DNA of 64,000 nucleotides from Sorex araneus. Its lineage: Eukaryota; Chordata; Mammalia; Eulipotyphla; Soricidae. The translations under genes were made by a program, and so were the position numbers. The stretch covers positions 147,015,246-147,079,245 of the forward strand of contig NC_073304.1 in assembly GCF_027595985.1 (NCBI RefSeq), in the 5' to 3' direction. Shown here in pieces: positions 55,201-59,275 of the stretch. The notes under the pieces were generated by a model that was not told the origin of the DNA, did not search any database, and worked only from the letters and a program-made list of their open reading frames with translations. How positions within the stretch are numbered: the stretch's first letter is position 1; every line of letters starts with the position of its first letter.

Positions 55201-57796
55201 TTTTGGCTCCCGGAGCTGGCTCCCTTGGGGCAGGGAGGGCTTTCACGCGCCCCCTTCTGGGGCACCCAGTGTGAAGCAGCCTGGTGCAGAGTCCGGTGCC
55301 ATGGTTACGGGGGCCTCATGTTATGCTCCCTTTCAGGAGAAGCAGCCATGTGATCTGGACAGTGGCCGATGATGAGATTATCTGGCGCCAGCAGGAGGTG
55401 GCCTATGGGCATGACCCCTGGGTCGTTGGACACTGGGGAATGCGGGCAAAGGATCTCCATCCTGGTCCCGTATGTTCCCAGAGTCCAGGGTCACGAAGTT
55501 CTGCATTACCTGGGTTCTGTAGGACTTAAATCATGCTTGAGGTTTGGCCTGATCATGTGGGGAGTGGCCTTGGGTTCAGGACATTCTATGGTGCTCTCTT
55601 TTGGGAGTTTTAGTTTATAGTCCCTGGGTCTTGGCCATTGATGAGATTACATGGTACTGGGGGCAGTTTGTGGTGTGACTGCCAAGCTTCTGGAAAAGTG
55701 GGGACCTGTGGGGAGGAGGCCCAGTCCCGATCCAAGGGGACCTGAAGCTCTCAGTCACAGGTTCCCGCATACCCCCGCACTACAGGCCCTAACTGCGTCT
55801 TTTGATCTCTTGAGATTTATGGGTTTCTGAAATAAGGCCAATAAATGAGCTTATGTAGCTGAGCTGGAGGTGGTTTGTGGGTGTGTCTCCCACATACCTA
55901 ACTTTTGGCCATTTAATTTCTTGGTAAACTTGGCCTCAAGTTGTTGGGGTCTGGCCAAAGGCACAGCAGCAATTTTGGGGTATCTGGAAGTCTGAAGGCA
56001 CCATCAGGCCATCAGGCTTCTGACGCACTCGCTCCGCAGGTACAAGTTGACCTGCTAGCGGCACCATACCTCCACGTATGAAGAATTTTTATTAATGTGT
56101 ATTGCAAACATTTACAGAGGTATAGGAATATCTTCTGGTCTCCCACTCTCTGCCCCTTGGTCCCTTCTCAAGCTGTTACAGGATGGACAGAGCCAAGCTT
56201 ACGAGGCTTTCAATTCCTTCCAATGCTGTGGTCACGGCACAGGCAAACCTGGTCAGCCACTACCAAACATTTGAAGAAACCAGAGTAGATAGAGAATGTG
56301 ATTCGGGGACTGGTTTTCATGATTTGTAACCTCCGTTTCTTTCATCTACCAGATAGTGGCCCCAAAAAAAGGTGACAAGTTTATATTATTGCCATACTTA
56401 TAATTTGGGGCAAATTATTAGGACACAAATTCTTAACATTTGGCTAATAACTTCCTGTTGCTGAGGCCTGTGTGCTGTTGCTTCACAGGAAGATGTGGCA
56501 GATAGCTGATGAGGGTGGGGGGCTAGTGTGGACTTTAGATGAGTAGAAGCTCTAGGTGTTCATCTTGGCACTGCAGGTTACAGTTGGGCTCTCGAGTTAC
56601 ATGACCGCCTCTTTCTTGCTGTGGCTTCACTAAAAATTTTAATATTTTTGAATTAGTATTTTTTTTAAAAAAGTTTTGTTTCATTATTTTTGATCGAGAC
56701 TGGAGCGAAAGCACAGCGGGTAGGGCATTCGCCTTGCACGTGGCTGACCTGGGTTCTATTCCTCCGCCCCTCGCCAGGCAAGCTACTGAGATCTCGCCCA
56801 AAGGGCATAGCCTGGCAAGCTATTCATGGCGTATTCAATATGCCAAAAACAGTAACAACAAGTCTCACAATGGAGATGTTACTGGTGCCCGCTCAAGCAA
56901 ATCGATGAGCAATGGGACCACAGTGCGACAGACAGACAGTGCATAGTATTTTTTAGAAGTCTCATCATCTTCTTCTTCTATAAATAACCATTGTTAGAAA
57001 CTGAATGCTTGACCAGATTGCTGGGAAGAGTTTGCTTGGCATATGAGCTGAACTGTTAGAAGATTTAGGGTAGTTTAATTTTTAAACTGTCATTTTAAAT
57101 AGAATGAAAGAGTAACAAAGATTTTTTATTTTTAAGTTTGGGGTTTTGTTTTGGTTTTGGCTTTTTGCTAGAAAGATTTCAGCACTCCCACTATATAGTA
57201 AAACCAATTTTTTATTTTGACACTGTTTTTAATTTGCTAACTCTGGAAGGCATAAGTAGAGGCAAAAAGCACTATCTCTGTTAGCAAAATTAACTCTCAA
57301 TTTTCTCCTAGGATTCACTTTGGGCAGATCACTAGCAACCAAATGCTTGTGCCAGTAATTGAAAAATTAAAGGAAACAACTATTTCCAAGGTCAGCCAAG
57401 TCCGGGTAAGTGTCTTTGTAGAGAAGGATGACCCGGGAAACCAGTGGATGCGTGACTTAGGAGTAGCACAGGACGCTGAGCCCAATCTCCAGGCATGTGT
57501 GTTGTGCGTGTGCCTGTATTATCTGCACTGGGGAAGGGGTGGGTAAAAGAACCCTAGACACAGAAGGACAGGTAACTGTGTCTCTGTATGGGAACTGATA
57601 GGAGGGAAGGTGTGTTTAATCTCTCTCGTCTTGTCCCCAGGATGTTATTGGCTTCAATATGGCAGGCCTTGATTATCTCAAGAGGGAATTCGAAGCAAAA
57701 AGTGAAGTCATGTTTTTTGCTGATGCCACTAGCCAATTGGAGGAGAAAAAGAGGAAGAGGAAAAAAAGGGAGAAGTTAATCTTAACCCTGACTTAA
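19106..57796 (+). CDS. WDR3: WDR3, complete gene (UTP-B / SSU processome, 26 coding exons)
   Basis: WDR3 is the mammalian Utp12/Dip2. With PWP2, TBL3, WDR36, UTP6 and UTP18 homologues it forms UTP-B, which binds the 5' end of pre-rRNA in the nucleolar small-subunit processome. The spliced exons sum to 2,832 nt: 943 residues plus TAA, the length I recall for human. About twelve to fourteen WD repeats form two propellers (roughly residues 15-717). A basic loop [15 protein letters not shown] lies around residues 316-330, an acidic charged linker at 718-787, the Utp12 domain at about 790-890, and a lysine/arginine-rich tail ([10 protein letters not shown]) ends the protein. All 26 introns are GT-AG and every phase joins. 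The longest intron is intron 24 (48876-54029). The ATG at 19106 ([10 protein letters not shown]) is the first in exon 2. Exons are listed separately. Confidence 0.97.
19855..19990 (+). mobile_element. SINE type A fragment
   Basis: The head is missing. CTTTTGCCTTGCATGCAGCTA and GAGCCGGGAGTGAGCCCTGA are recognisable. Confidence 0.65.
20384..20568 (-). mobile_element. SINE type A, antisense
   Basis: Poly(T), then GTGGGTCACACCTGGTGATG, then AAGGCAAACACCCTACATGC. The head is diverged. Confidence 0.85.
20742..20951 (+). CDS. WDR3: WDR3 exon 3, aa 58-127
   Basis: It is bounded by TTTCAG and CCAAG|GTGAGG and encodes [11 protein letters not shown], then [12 protein letters not shown] and [12 protein letters not shown], two WD-repeat segments. 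70 whole codons. Confidence 0.97.
21480..21830 (+). mobile_element. L1 3' end, older subfamily
   Basis: It contains GGAATGCTACTCGGCTTTAA and CTCATGCTGAGTGAAGCCAG. A G-rich segment follows (21716-21780, runs of five and six Gs). No clear poly(A). Confidence 0.8.
21834..22073 (-). mobile_element. SINE type B, antisense, full length
   Basis: The head at the right end (GCTTTGCTATCGCTCCAGTC), body GAGACTGTTTTTTGGCATAT and tail at the left are all present. The 3' tail reads ACAATAGTGACAATGATTTT on the minus strand, not pure poly(A). Confidence 0.9.
22074..23170 (+). other. WDR3: WDR3 intron 3, distal part
   Basis: A weak SINE-like remnant may lie at 22270-22400. Otherwise nothing was recognised before exon 4. 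Confidence 0.5.
23171..23289 (+). CDS. WDR3: WDR3 exon 4, aa 128-167
   Basis: It encodes [20 protein letters not shown] and then [10 protein letters not shown]. The acceptor reads CTCTTGAG, a rare GAG acceptor; the donor is CCAG|GTAAAG. It ends two bases into the Ser codon. Confidence 0.95.
23660..23830 (-). mobile_element. SINE type A remnant, antisense
   Basis: GTTGCACCTGGCAAGACTTGG, GGTGCTCAGAGATCAGAGCC and CATGTGAAGCTGGGG follow the antisense body weakly. Confidence 0.5.
24369..24408. repeat. 10-bp tandem repeat, four units
   Basis: Four units of about AGTCTGGAAC; the third and fourth units differ at one or two bases. Confidence 0.85.
24488..24775 (-). mobile_element. SINE type A remnants, antisense, in two pieces
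   Basis: A tail-end piece at about 24488-24545 (TTTGGGCCGCACCCAGGGAC) and a head-end piece at about 24645-24775 (CGAACCGCCGTCAGCCGCAT) are separated by about 100 bp of other sequence. This is either one interrupted copy or two fragments. Confidence 0.7.
24975..25130 (+). mobile_element. SINE type A, diverged
   Basis: AGGGGCTGGATGATGGTACA in the head, GAATGCAGAGTCAGGAGTAA in the body, and an A-rich tail. Confidence 0.75.
25370..25565 (-). mobile_element. Old SINE remnant, antisense
   Basis: GGGGCTCAGTGCTTGATTG, GGGAATCAAACTTGTGGCTT and CCCCAGCC are the only consensus-like parts. Confidence 0.45.
25582..25772 (-). mobile_element. SINE type A, antisense
   Basis: Poly(T)/(GTTT)n tail, then GGGTCACACCTGGCAATGCT, through to CTTGCTCCAG. 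Perfect 12-bp target-site duplication CCTCAAGATTAC at 25570-25581 and 25773-25784. Confidence 0.95.
25860..26110 (-). mobile_element. Old L1 3' end, antisense
   Basis: TTCATAGTTGAGCTTTAGACAG and CCAGCACCAATCCCACCGCA follow the antisense L1 3' UTR. It ends about 130 bp before exon 5. Confidence 0.65.
26242..26320 (+). CDS. WDR3: WDR3 exon 5, aa 167-193
   Basis: The acceptor is TTCTTGTAG and the donor TGAG|GTACGT. It completes Ser and encodes [20 protein letters not shown] and VDHRTE. The expected Gly-His before a propeller blade is Asp-His here (residues 189-190). Confidence 0.96.
26975..27090 (-). mobile_element. SINE remnant, antisense (weak)
   Basis: GGGGGCCTCCCAGGCGGTGCTCAGG and CCCAGTGGTGCTCAACCC are the only matches. 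Confidence 0.4.
27186..27355 (-). mobile_element. SINE type A, diverged, antisense
   Basis: TTTGAGCCACACCTGGTGGT, GCCGCATGCAAGGCAAGCAC and TTCTATCACTC. Confidence 0.8.
27680..27815 (-). mobile_element. SINE type A, diverged, antisense
   Basis: TTTTGGACCACCCCTGACTC, then GTCAGGGTTACTCCTGGTGG, ending TCTCTAGTCCC. Confidence 0.7.
27850..28015 (-). mobile_element. SINE type A, diverged, antisense
   Basis: GGAGGCCACCCCTGATGTGC, AGCAGCATGCAAGGAAAGCA and ATCACTCTGGCCC. Confidence 0.75.
28170..28265 (+). CDS. WDR3: WDR3 exon 6, aa 194-225
   Basis: It lies between ACTTTGTAG and [30 protein letters not shown] and [12 protein letters not shown] form a full propeller blade. 32 whole codons. Confidence 0.97.
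28266..28925 (+). other. WDR3: WDR3 intron 6, proximal part
   Basis: Nothing recognised besides unique intron sequence. Confidence 0.5.
28926..29100 (-). mobile_element. SINE type A, diverged, antisense
   Basis: CCTCAGGGGTTACTCCTGGT, then GATTGAACCCAGGTTGACCG and AATAGCTCTGGCCCC. Confidence 0.8.
29322..29435 (+). CDS. WDR3: WDR3 exon 7, aa 226-263
   Basis: It encodes a charged loop ([20 protein letters not shown], then EADESPED) that leaves the first propeller. The acceptor is ACAAAACAG, with a poor pyrimidine tract in its last 10 nt; the donor GAT|GTAATT is weak. This is the least conserved part of the protein. Confidence 0.94.
29480..29575 (-). mobile_element. SINE remnant, antisense
   Basis: CCCGGGACTAGACCTGAGGC, CTGCATGCCCCCCATGCAG and CCTCCAGCCC are weakly like the head half. 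Confidence 0.45.
29719..30215 (-). mobile_element. 5'-truncated L1, antisense, adjoining exon 8
   Basis: The poly(T)-rich start at 29719 is followed by the reverse complement of the L1 3' UTR (TGATTGAACACTCATCCCTC; CTCATTTCACTTAGCATGAT). Target-site duplication TTCACTCTCGTTCTTTT (29702-29718) and TTCACTGTGGTTCTTTT (30216-30232), 15 of 17 identical. The right copy is the polypyrimidine tract of WDR3 exon 8. Confidence 0.93.
30237..30338 (+). CDS. WDR3: WDR3 exon 8, aa 264-297
   Basis: It lies between TTCTTTTATAG and TCAT|GTGAGT. It encodes [20 protein letters not shown] and [14 protein letters not shown]. The acceptor region is only about 21 nt long before an antisense L1 begins. Confidence 0.97.
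30508..30682 (-). mobile_element. SINE type A, antisense
   Basis: TTCTTGGGTCACACCCGGAG, GGCAGTGCTCAGGGGACTAT and TCTCGCTCCAGCCCC. Confidence 0.9.
30866..30963 (+). CDS. WDR3: WDR3 exon 9, aa 298-330
   Basis: The acceptor is GCCTTCTTAG and the donor CAAG|GTATGT. It encodes [20 protein letters not shown] and a lysine/arginine-rich stretch that could act as a nuclear/nucleolar signal. Ends two bases into an Arg codon. Confidence 0.97.
30964..31842 (+). other. WDR3: WDR3 intron 9
   Basis: No repeat recognised; unique AT-rich intron ending in a C-rich tract (CCCCACCCCACCCCCAG). Confidence 0.6.
31843..31950 (+). CDS. WDR3: WDR3 exon 10, aa 330-366
   Basis: It encodes [20 protein letters not shown] and [16 protein letters not shown]: an acidic segment followed by a helix leading into the second propeller. 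C-rich acceptor; donor TCAA|GTGAGT. Confidence 0.97.
32060..32180 (-). mobile_element. SINE type A head fragment, antisense
   Basis: GGTGGTGCTTGGGAGACCAT, then CTGTGCTATCTCACCAGCCCC. Confidence 0.75.
32642..32872 (+). CDS. WDR3: WDR3 exon 11, aa 366-443
   Basis: The longest internal coding exon (231 nt). [20 protein letters not shown], then [20 protein letters not shown] and SAKIWNR. The acceptor is TTCTCATGCAG; the donor AACAG|GTCTGT is modest. Confidence 0.97.
32873..35060 (+). other. WDR3: WDR3 intron 11, part before the minisatellite
   Basis: No SINE or L1 recognised. The part from about 33900 to 34700 is A+T-rich and could be an old interspersed repeat that I cannot name. Confidence 0.5.
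35061..35820. repeat. 40-bp minisatellite, about 18 units, with higher-order duplication
   Basis: The unit reads ACTGCCCGCCCAGTGACCGC followed by TCCGTCCCCTCCCCTAGAGC. Seventeen clean units run from 35101, with a diverged unit at 35061-35100 and another at 35781-35820. Units 2-6 (35141-35340) and units 11-15 (35501-35700) are identical over 200 bp. The following units match again after the loss of one unit, so a nine-unit block was copied at a 360-bp offset. It lies in WDR3 intron 11. Confidence 0.97.
35821..37068 (+). other. WDR3: WDR3 intron 11, part after the minisatellite
   Basis: A SINE-like antisense remnant at about 36310-36470 (AAGTGCTCAGGGCTGACTCC; CTCAGGGATGGTTCCTGC). Otherwise nothing recognised. 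Confidence 0.5.
37069..37162 (+). CDS. WDR3: WDR3 exon 12, aa 443-474
   Basis: It completes Arg and encodes [20 protein letters not shown] and [11 protein letters not shown]. The acceptor is GTTCTCCCCAG and the donor AAAG|GTAAAC. Confidence 0.97.
37250..37405 (-). mobile_element. SINE type A, diverged, antisense
   Basis: GTGCCCAGGGCTTGCTCCTGG, GAGCCCGGATTGGCTGGATGC and CTCTCTCCAGCCC. Confidence 0.75.
37725..37885 (-). mobile_element. SINE type A, antisense (first of a cluster of three)
   Basis: TTTTGGGGCCACAGCTGCGA, CACTCCTGACTCTGCACACAG and CTGCTCCAGCCC. Confidence 0.85.
37905..38077 (-). mobile_element. SINE type A, antisense (second of three)
   Basis: TTTGCCACACCCTGCAGTGC, GATCGAACCTGGGTCAGCTG and TTGCTCCGGCCCC. 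Confidence 0.88.
38135..38305 (-). mobile_element. SINE type A, antisense (third of three, youngest looking)
   Basis: A (TTTA)n tail, then GCTTTTTGGGTCACACCCAG, then CTATCGCTCCAGCCCC. Close to consensus. Confidence 0.95.
38306..39000 (+). other. WDR3: WDR3 intron 12 segment, no feature recognised
   Basis: Unique AT-rich sequence with no coding signal. A short SINE-like antisense scrap follows at 39000-39060 (GCTACACCTGGCAGTGCTCC). Confidence 0.5.
39480..39640 (+). mobile_element. SINE type A, old
   Basis: GGGCTAGAGCAATTCCAGAG, CTTGCACTTAGCCAACCCAGG and GAGAGCCAGGAGGGAGCC. Confidence 0.7.
40113..40214 (+). CDS. WDR3: WDR3 exon 13, aa 475-508
   Basis: It lies between GTCTTTCGTAG and [30 protein letters not shown] and [14 protein letters not shown]: one WD blade and the start of the next. 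34 codons. Confidence 0.97.
40215..41783 (+). other. WDR3: WDR3 intron 13
   Basis: A weak antisense SINE scrap lies around 40520-40640, and a T-rich run with a GC-rich stretch at 41090-41300. The remainder is unrecognised. Confidence 0.5.
41784..41869 (+). CDS. WDR3: WDR3 exon 14, aa 509-537
   Basis: [20 protein letters not shown] then KDENSTQK. The acceptor is TTAATTGCAG and the donor GCG|GTGAGT. Residue 509 is His where I recall Arg in human. Confidence 0.97.
42033..42168 (+). CDS. WDR3: WDR3 exon 15, aa 537-582
   Basis: [40 protein letters not shown] and VDTLK: a complete blade. The acceptor is GATGGTAG, weak in pyrimidines close to the exon; the donor is AAAG|GTACAA. Confidence 0.96.
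42229..42395 (+). mobile_element. SINE type A, diverged
   Basis: Body with GACCCGGGTTCAATCCCCAG and C8A10 in the tail. Target-site duplication AAGAATTTGGG at 42218-42228 and 42396-42406. Confidence 0.85.
42552..42720 (-). mobile_element. L1 3' UTR fragment, antisense arm
   Basis: Read on the minus strand it gives GACTGAGTGAAGTCAGTCAG and CACAGCAAGAGCACCAAAAGG, matching the sense arm at 43190-43345. It is preceded by the 17-bp direct repeat AGTATTTCATTTAAAGC. Confidence 0.65.
42825..42950 (+). mobile_element. SINE type A, old
   Basis: GGTGCTGGAGAGATAGTACAGG, CCGGTTCAATCCCTGGCAGT and GTGCCCTGAGCACTGTTAGG. Confidence 0.7.
43186..43495 (+). mobile_element. L1 3' UTR fragment, sense arm
   Basis: GTCCTGAGTGAAGTCGGCCAG, then GGAACACTGGTGATGATGCG and an AT-rich end: the usual order of an L1 3' end. 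Confidence 0.65.
43500..43668 (+). mobile_element. SINE type A, older copy
   Basis: GGGGGCCAGAGCGATAGAACAG, then GAGTGTGACCCAAATACCAAA. Its A-rich tail is the landing site of the next SINE. Confidence 0.88.
43685..43871 (+). mobile_element. SINE type A, young full-length copy
   Basis: Nearly consensus head, GGTTCGATTCCCAG box and A-rich tail, with a perfect 17-bp target-site duplication AAAAGAAAATAGAGATC at 43668-43684 and 43872-43888. Confidence 0.96.
44002..44058 (+). CDS. WDR3: WDR3 exon 16, aa 583-601
   Basis: [19 protein letters not shown], 19 codons. Contains a Gly-His pair of a WD blade. The acceptor is AACGTTTAG after a T-run; the donor is TTAT|GTAAGT. The last residue is Tyr where I recall His in human (DISH). 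Confidence 0.95.
44059..44999 (+). other. WDR3: WDR3 intron 16
   Basis: No repeat recognised with confidence; unique AT-rich sequence. Confidence 0.5.
45000..45100 (+). CDS. WDR3: WDR3 exon 17, aa 602-635
   Basis: [20 protein letters not shown], then [13 protein letters not shown]: a textbook blade. The acceptor is CTCTCTCAG and the donor ACAG|GTGCGC. Confidence 0.97.
45292..45403 (+). CDS. WDR3: WDR3 exon 18, aa 635-672
   Basis: [20 protein letters not shown], then [17 protein letters not shown]. The acceptor is TCTGTTTTCAG and the donor GGAG|GTAACC. Confidence 0.97.
45430..45590 (+). mobile_element. SINE type A, diverged
   Basis: GGGGTCCAGAAAGGTAGTAC, then GTTCAATCCCTGGCACCC and GCACCACCAATGTGATCCC. 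Confidence 0.7.
45691..45825 (+). CDS. WDR3: WDR3 exon 19, aa 673-717
   Basis: [20 protein letters not shown], then [20 protein letters not shown]: the last WD blade and the start of the acidic helix. The acceptor is CTGTCCAG and the donor GATG|GTAAGA. Confidence 0.97.
46057..46155 (+). promoter_or_regulatory. WDR3: Very long polypyrimidine tract before exon 20
   Basis: From about 46077 to 46153 the plus strand is almost pure C/T. It serves as the acceptor tract of exon 20 but is several times longer than usual. Confidence 0.8.
46156..46206 (+). CDS. WDR3: WDR3 exon 20, aa 718-734
   Basis: [17 protein letters not shown], 17 codons of charged helix. The acceptor is CCTTTGCAG and the donor AGCA|GTAAGG. 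Confidence 0.96.
46207..46743 (+). other. WDR3: WDR3 intron 20
   Basis: Unique sequence, nothing recognised. Confidence 0.5.
46744..46809 (+). CDS. WDR3: WDR3 exon 21, aa 735-756
   Basis: [20 protein letters not shown] then KA. 22 codons between TCTTGTAG and AGCA|GTAAGT. Confidence 0.97.
47247..47339 (+). CDS. WDR3: WDR3 exon 22, aa 757-787
   Basis: [20 protein letters not shown], then [11 protein letters not shown]: a long amphipathic helix leading into the Utp12 domain. The acceptor is CATCTTTGTAG and the donor AGAG|GTGAGA. Confidence 0.97.
47340..47954 (+). other. WDR3: WDR3 intron 22
   Basis: Unique sequence, nothing recognised. Confidence 0.5.
47955..48002 (+). CDS. WDR3: WDR3 exon 23, aa 788-803
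   Basis: [16 protein letters not shown], 16 codons. The acceptor is TTTCTTTTAG and the donor CTCT|GTGAGT. Confidence 0.97.
48120..48420 (+). mobile_element. Two diverged tRNA-head SINE copies
   Basis: About 48120-48230 (GGAGCTAGAGTAAGTAAGTG) and 48268-48420 (GGGCCAAGGAGATGGCTCAG with GGTGCAATTCCCAGCACC). The second departs from the type A body and may be an older family. Confidence 0.55.
48832..48875 (+). CDS. WDR3: WDR3 exon 24, aa 804-818
   Basis: [14 protein letters not shown]. 44 nt, the shortest coding exon. The acceptor is TTCTTGTAG and the donor CCAG|GTGAGT. Start of the Utp12 domain. Confidence 0.97.
48876..49557 (+). other. WDR3: WDR3 intron 24, proximal part
   Basis: Nothing recognised before the SINE at 49558. 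Confidence 0.5.
49558..49712 (+). mobile_element. SINE type A, diverged
   Basis: GGGGTCAGAGTGATAGTGGG, GTGATTCCTGAGCTCAGAAC and CAGGTGTGACTCCAAAAC. A (TG)/(TA) microsatellite follows at 49738-49770. Confidence 0.85.
49929..51646 (-). mobile_element. Younger L1 nested in the old one, antisense
   Basis: Poly(T) start, 3' UTR, then the ORF2 C-terminus on the minus strand (minus frame 51326-51658: [32 protein letters not shown]). Perfect 14-bp target-site duplication ACCAGTGTACATTT at 49915-49928 and 51647-51660. A type B SINE sits inside it. Confidence 0.93.
51005..51200 (-). mobile_element. SINE type B, antisense, inside the nested L1
   Basis: GTAGCACTGTAGCACTGTTG at the left is the 8-nt tandem 3' tail. 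The body CTCCATTGTGAGACTGTTTT and TAGCTTGCCAGGCTCTGCCA follows. It stops before the tRNA head (5' truncation). It interrupts the L1 ORF2 frame. Confidence 0.9.
52546..53050 (+). other. WDR3: WDR3 intron 24 segment
   Basis: A faint SINE-like antisense remnant at 52690-52830. Otherwise nothing recognised. Confidence 0.45.
53060..53218 (-). mobile_element. SINE type A, diverged, antisense
   Basis: CTTTTTGGGTCACACCCAGTG, then CAGGTCGGCCTTTTGGAAAG. TTACAATACAT before and TTACAATGCAT after form a decayed target-site duplication. Confidence 0.85.
53360..53480 (+). mobile_element. SINE type A, old
   Basis: AGGGTCAGAGAGATAGTGCAGG and CACAGCCAGGAGTGAGTCCTG. Confidence 0.6.
54030..54158 (+). CDS. WDR3: WDR3 exon 25, aa 818-861
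   Basis: [20 protein letters not shown], then [20 protein letters not shown] and LL: core helices of the Utp12 domain. The acceptor is GTGTCCTGCAG and the donor TCAG|GTAACA. Confidence 0.97.
54310..54430 (-). mobile_element. SINE head fragment, antisense
   Basis: GGGGGACCACTTGGTGGTGTT, then GTCAGCTGTGTACAAGGCAAG. Confidence 0.6.
54759..55001 (-). mobile_element. SINE type B, antisense, full length
   Basis: The head is at the right (TGTGCTATCGCTCCAGTCC) and the tail at the left ends in AGCACTGTAGCATTG with no poly(T). Perfect 13-bp target-site duplication GATTATTTTAAGT at 54746-54758 and 55002-55014. Confidence 0.95.
55030..56078. mobile_element. Unclassified 1,049-bp insertion with 14-bp target duplication
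   Basis: A perfect direct repeat TGAAGAATTTTTAT lies at 55016-55029 and 56079-56092, bounding sequence unlike the L1s and SINEs in this window. Neither end has a poly(A) or poly(T) tail. The left part is CpG-rich (GTCGCGCCGCCGCAAAAGCA). Two similar internal blocks, centred on GGCCGATGATGAGATTATCTGG (near 55370) and GGCCATTGATGAGATTACATGG (near 55640), suggest tandem units of about 270 bp. One option is a solo L1 5' UTR piece with monomers; another is a non-autonomous element moved by L1 machinery. No credible protein frame. Confidence 0.6.
56093..56690 (+). other. WDR3: WDR3 intron 25 segment
   Basis: Unique sequence, nothing recognised. Confidence 0.5.
56697..56940 (+). mobile_element. SINE type B, full length
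   Basis: Head GAGACTGGAGCGAAAGCACAG, body TATGCCAAAAACAGTAACAA, end CACAGTGCGACAGACAGACA: a short tandem tail, no poly(A). Confidence 0.9.
57312..57405 (+). CDS. WDR3: WDR3 exon 26, aa 861-892
   Basis: [20 protein letters not shown], then [11 protein letters not shown]: end of the Utp12 domain. The acceptor is TTTTCTCCTAG and the donor CCGG|GTAAGT. Confidence 0.97.
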
Positions 57797-58505
57797 GATC
57801 TAAATGTGGTACCTTTGTCGACTTTTTTTAACACAGAACTTCCAGACTGCAGAGTTAGTAGTATCAGCTTTAAAATAACCAGATGACAAACGTCATCATC
57901 CACGTGTTGGAGATCTCTGGATGGTTCCAGCTAGCTTGGCCTGAAAGAATTCCAATCTGGCAGGCTCTCTCTCGAGCACACTCTCGCCTTCTCTTCTCCC
58001 TCTCCTCCCTCCCTCTTTCCCTCTCTCTCGCTCTGTCTCTCCATCCCTCCCTTCCCCCCCCCCCCCCAGAACCATGCTTAGTTTTAAAAAAGAAAAGAAA
58101 ATATTCCTTTGCTGCCAAAGATCAATCCTTGAGCCCTGTAGGACTTCTTCCCTTTATGTCCCAATAGAAAACAAAGGATTTTTCCAAATTAGGTGGTTTT
58201 TTTTCCCCCCTCACTGGATTTGAGATGAGCGTTTCCACAGTTTTTCTTATTTAATGACAGGTTTGTTGGGTTATTTACTACCTGTTTGTATTAGGTCCTG
58301 CCTTCTACTGAAATAATCAGGTGTCTGAATTGATTGTCCTCAACCCATTAATACGTGCTGGCATGGACTTAGAGAGCTAAAAGGAGCTATAAAGTTGATC
58401 TGGAACAGCCAACCTTAAATTTAACCTTGTAGGTTGTTATATCTGTATATAAAAAGGCCTTTATTGCTGTTTATATGTCTCTAAATAAAATTGTTATTTC
58501 TAGTT
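57641..58505 (+). CDS. WDR3: WDR3 exon 27: aa 893-943, stop and 3' UTR
   Basis: Coding to the TAA at 57794-57796: [20 protein letters not shown], then [12 protein letters not shown] and a basic tail [18 protein letters not shown]. The acceptor is CTTGTCCCCAG. The 3' UTR runs to about 58505 and contains a long C/T tract (57960-58070). Confidence 0.96.
58484..58489 (+). terminator. WDR3: WDR3 polyadenylation signal AATAAA
   Basis: AATAAA lies 688 nt after the stop codon and is followed by a GT-rich element (TTGGTGTAGTC) from 58503 and by a long (GT)n run. Cleavage is expected around 58500-58512. Confidence 0.85.
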
Positions 58506-58545
58506 GGTGTAGTCAAGTTGAAATTCTTCCTAGGTTTCTCAATAT

Positions 58546-58586
<41 letters not shown>
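58546..58586. repeat. (GT)n microsatellite, about 20 units
   Basis: Uninterrupted GT repeat just after the WDR3 poly(A) region, ending in TATGGGCGCGC. Confidence 0.95.
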
Positions 58587-58589
<3 letters not shown>

Positions 58590-59105
58590 GGCGCGCTCAC
58601 GCTCACATGTACACATGCATGGTAGAAATTTAGGGAGGAAGGAGTATTTTAGGCAGGGAACTTGACATTTAGACCTATGCTTTTACGGGAACATTCCTAA
58701 TCACTAAGGTCCTCAGTCAACACCCTGCAGGGAACTAAGCCCTGCCAGCAGCTACCTGAGAGCAAACTCTTCCAAGCTGGGCCAGAGTTCCCTGCAGAGC
58801 TGTGCCTGGATTCCTGGTCCATAGAATCGCAAGTGTGCACTGTTTTATGTTTGAGCATAGCTTATTTTGTAGCAACGTAACATACCACTAAAAGAAATTG
58901 CTGTTTTTACATAGGAAGACATACAAATTGCATAATTTCAGAACAATTCTAATATAGTCTCAAGTAGAAAATACTAGAAATAGACTAAAACGTCATGTTA
59001 GCTTAGAGTGATATTACAGACTGCAATAAATGTTAAAATGAAAGGTCACAATACTGCATCTTTTTCTCGGTAACTGTCACACTATGAACAAAGGAGCATC
59101 AAGAG
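58587..59105. other. Intergenic, no feature recognised
   Basis: No repeat, exon or promoter signal recognised. Confidence 0.5.
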
Positions 59106-59109
59106 TAGC

Positions 59110-59275
59110 CTCGGTTTCTGGAGCAATATAGTGGGAGGCGTTTGCTTTGCTTGTGGCCAGTGGCCAACCTGGGTTCGATTGCTGCATGCCATTCGGTTCC
59201 CTGAGTTTGCCAGGAGTGAGCTCTCAATGCAGAGCCAGGAGTAAGTTCTGAGCACCACTGGGTGTGCCCATTTCA
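59110..59275 (+). mobile_element. SINE type A, diverged
   Basis: TTTCTGGAGCAATATAGTGG, GGTTCGATTGCTGCATGCC and CACTGGGTGTGCCC. Confidence 0.8.

Noticed and set aside
55058..55620. Open frames in the unclassified insertion
   Set aside because: Short, mutually overlapping, and with no family resemblance; treated as non-coding.
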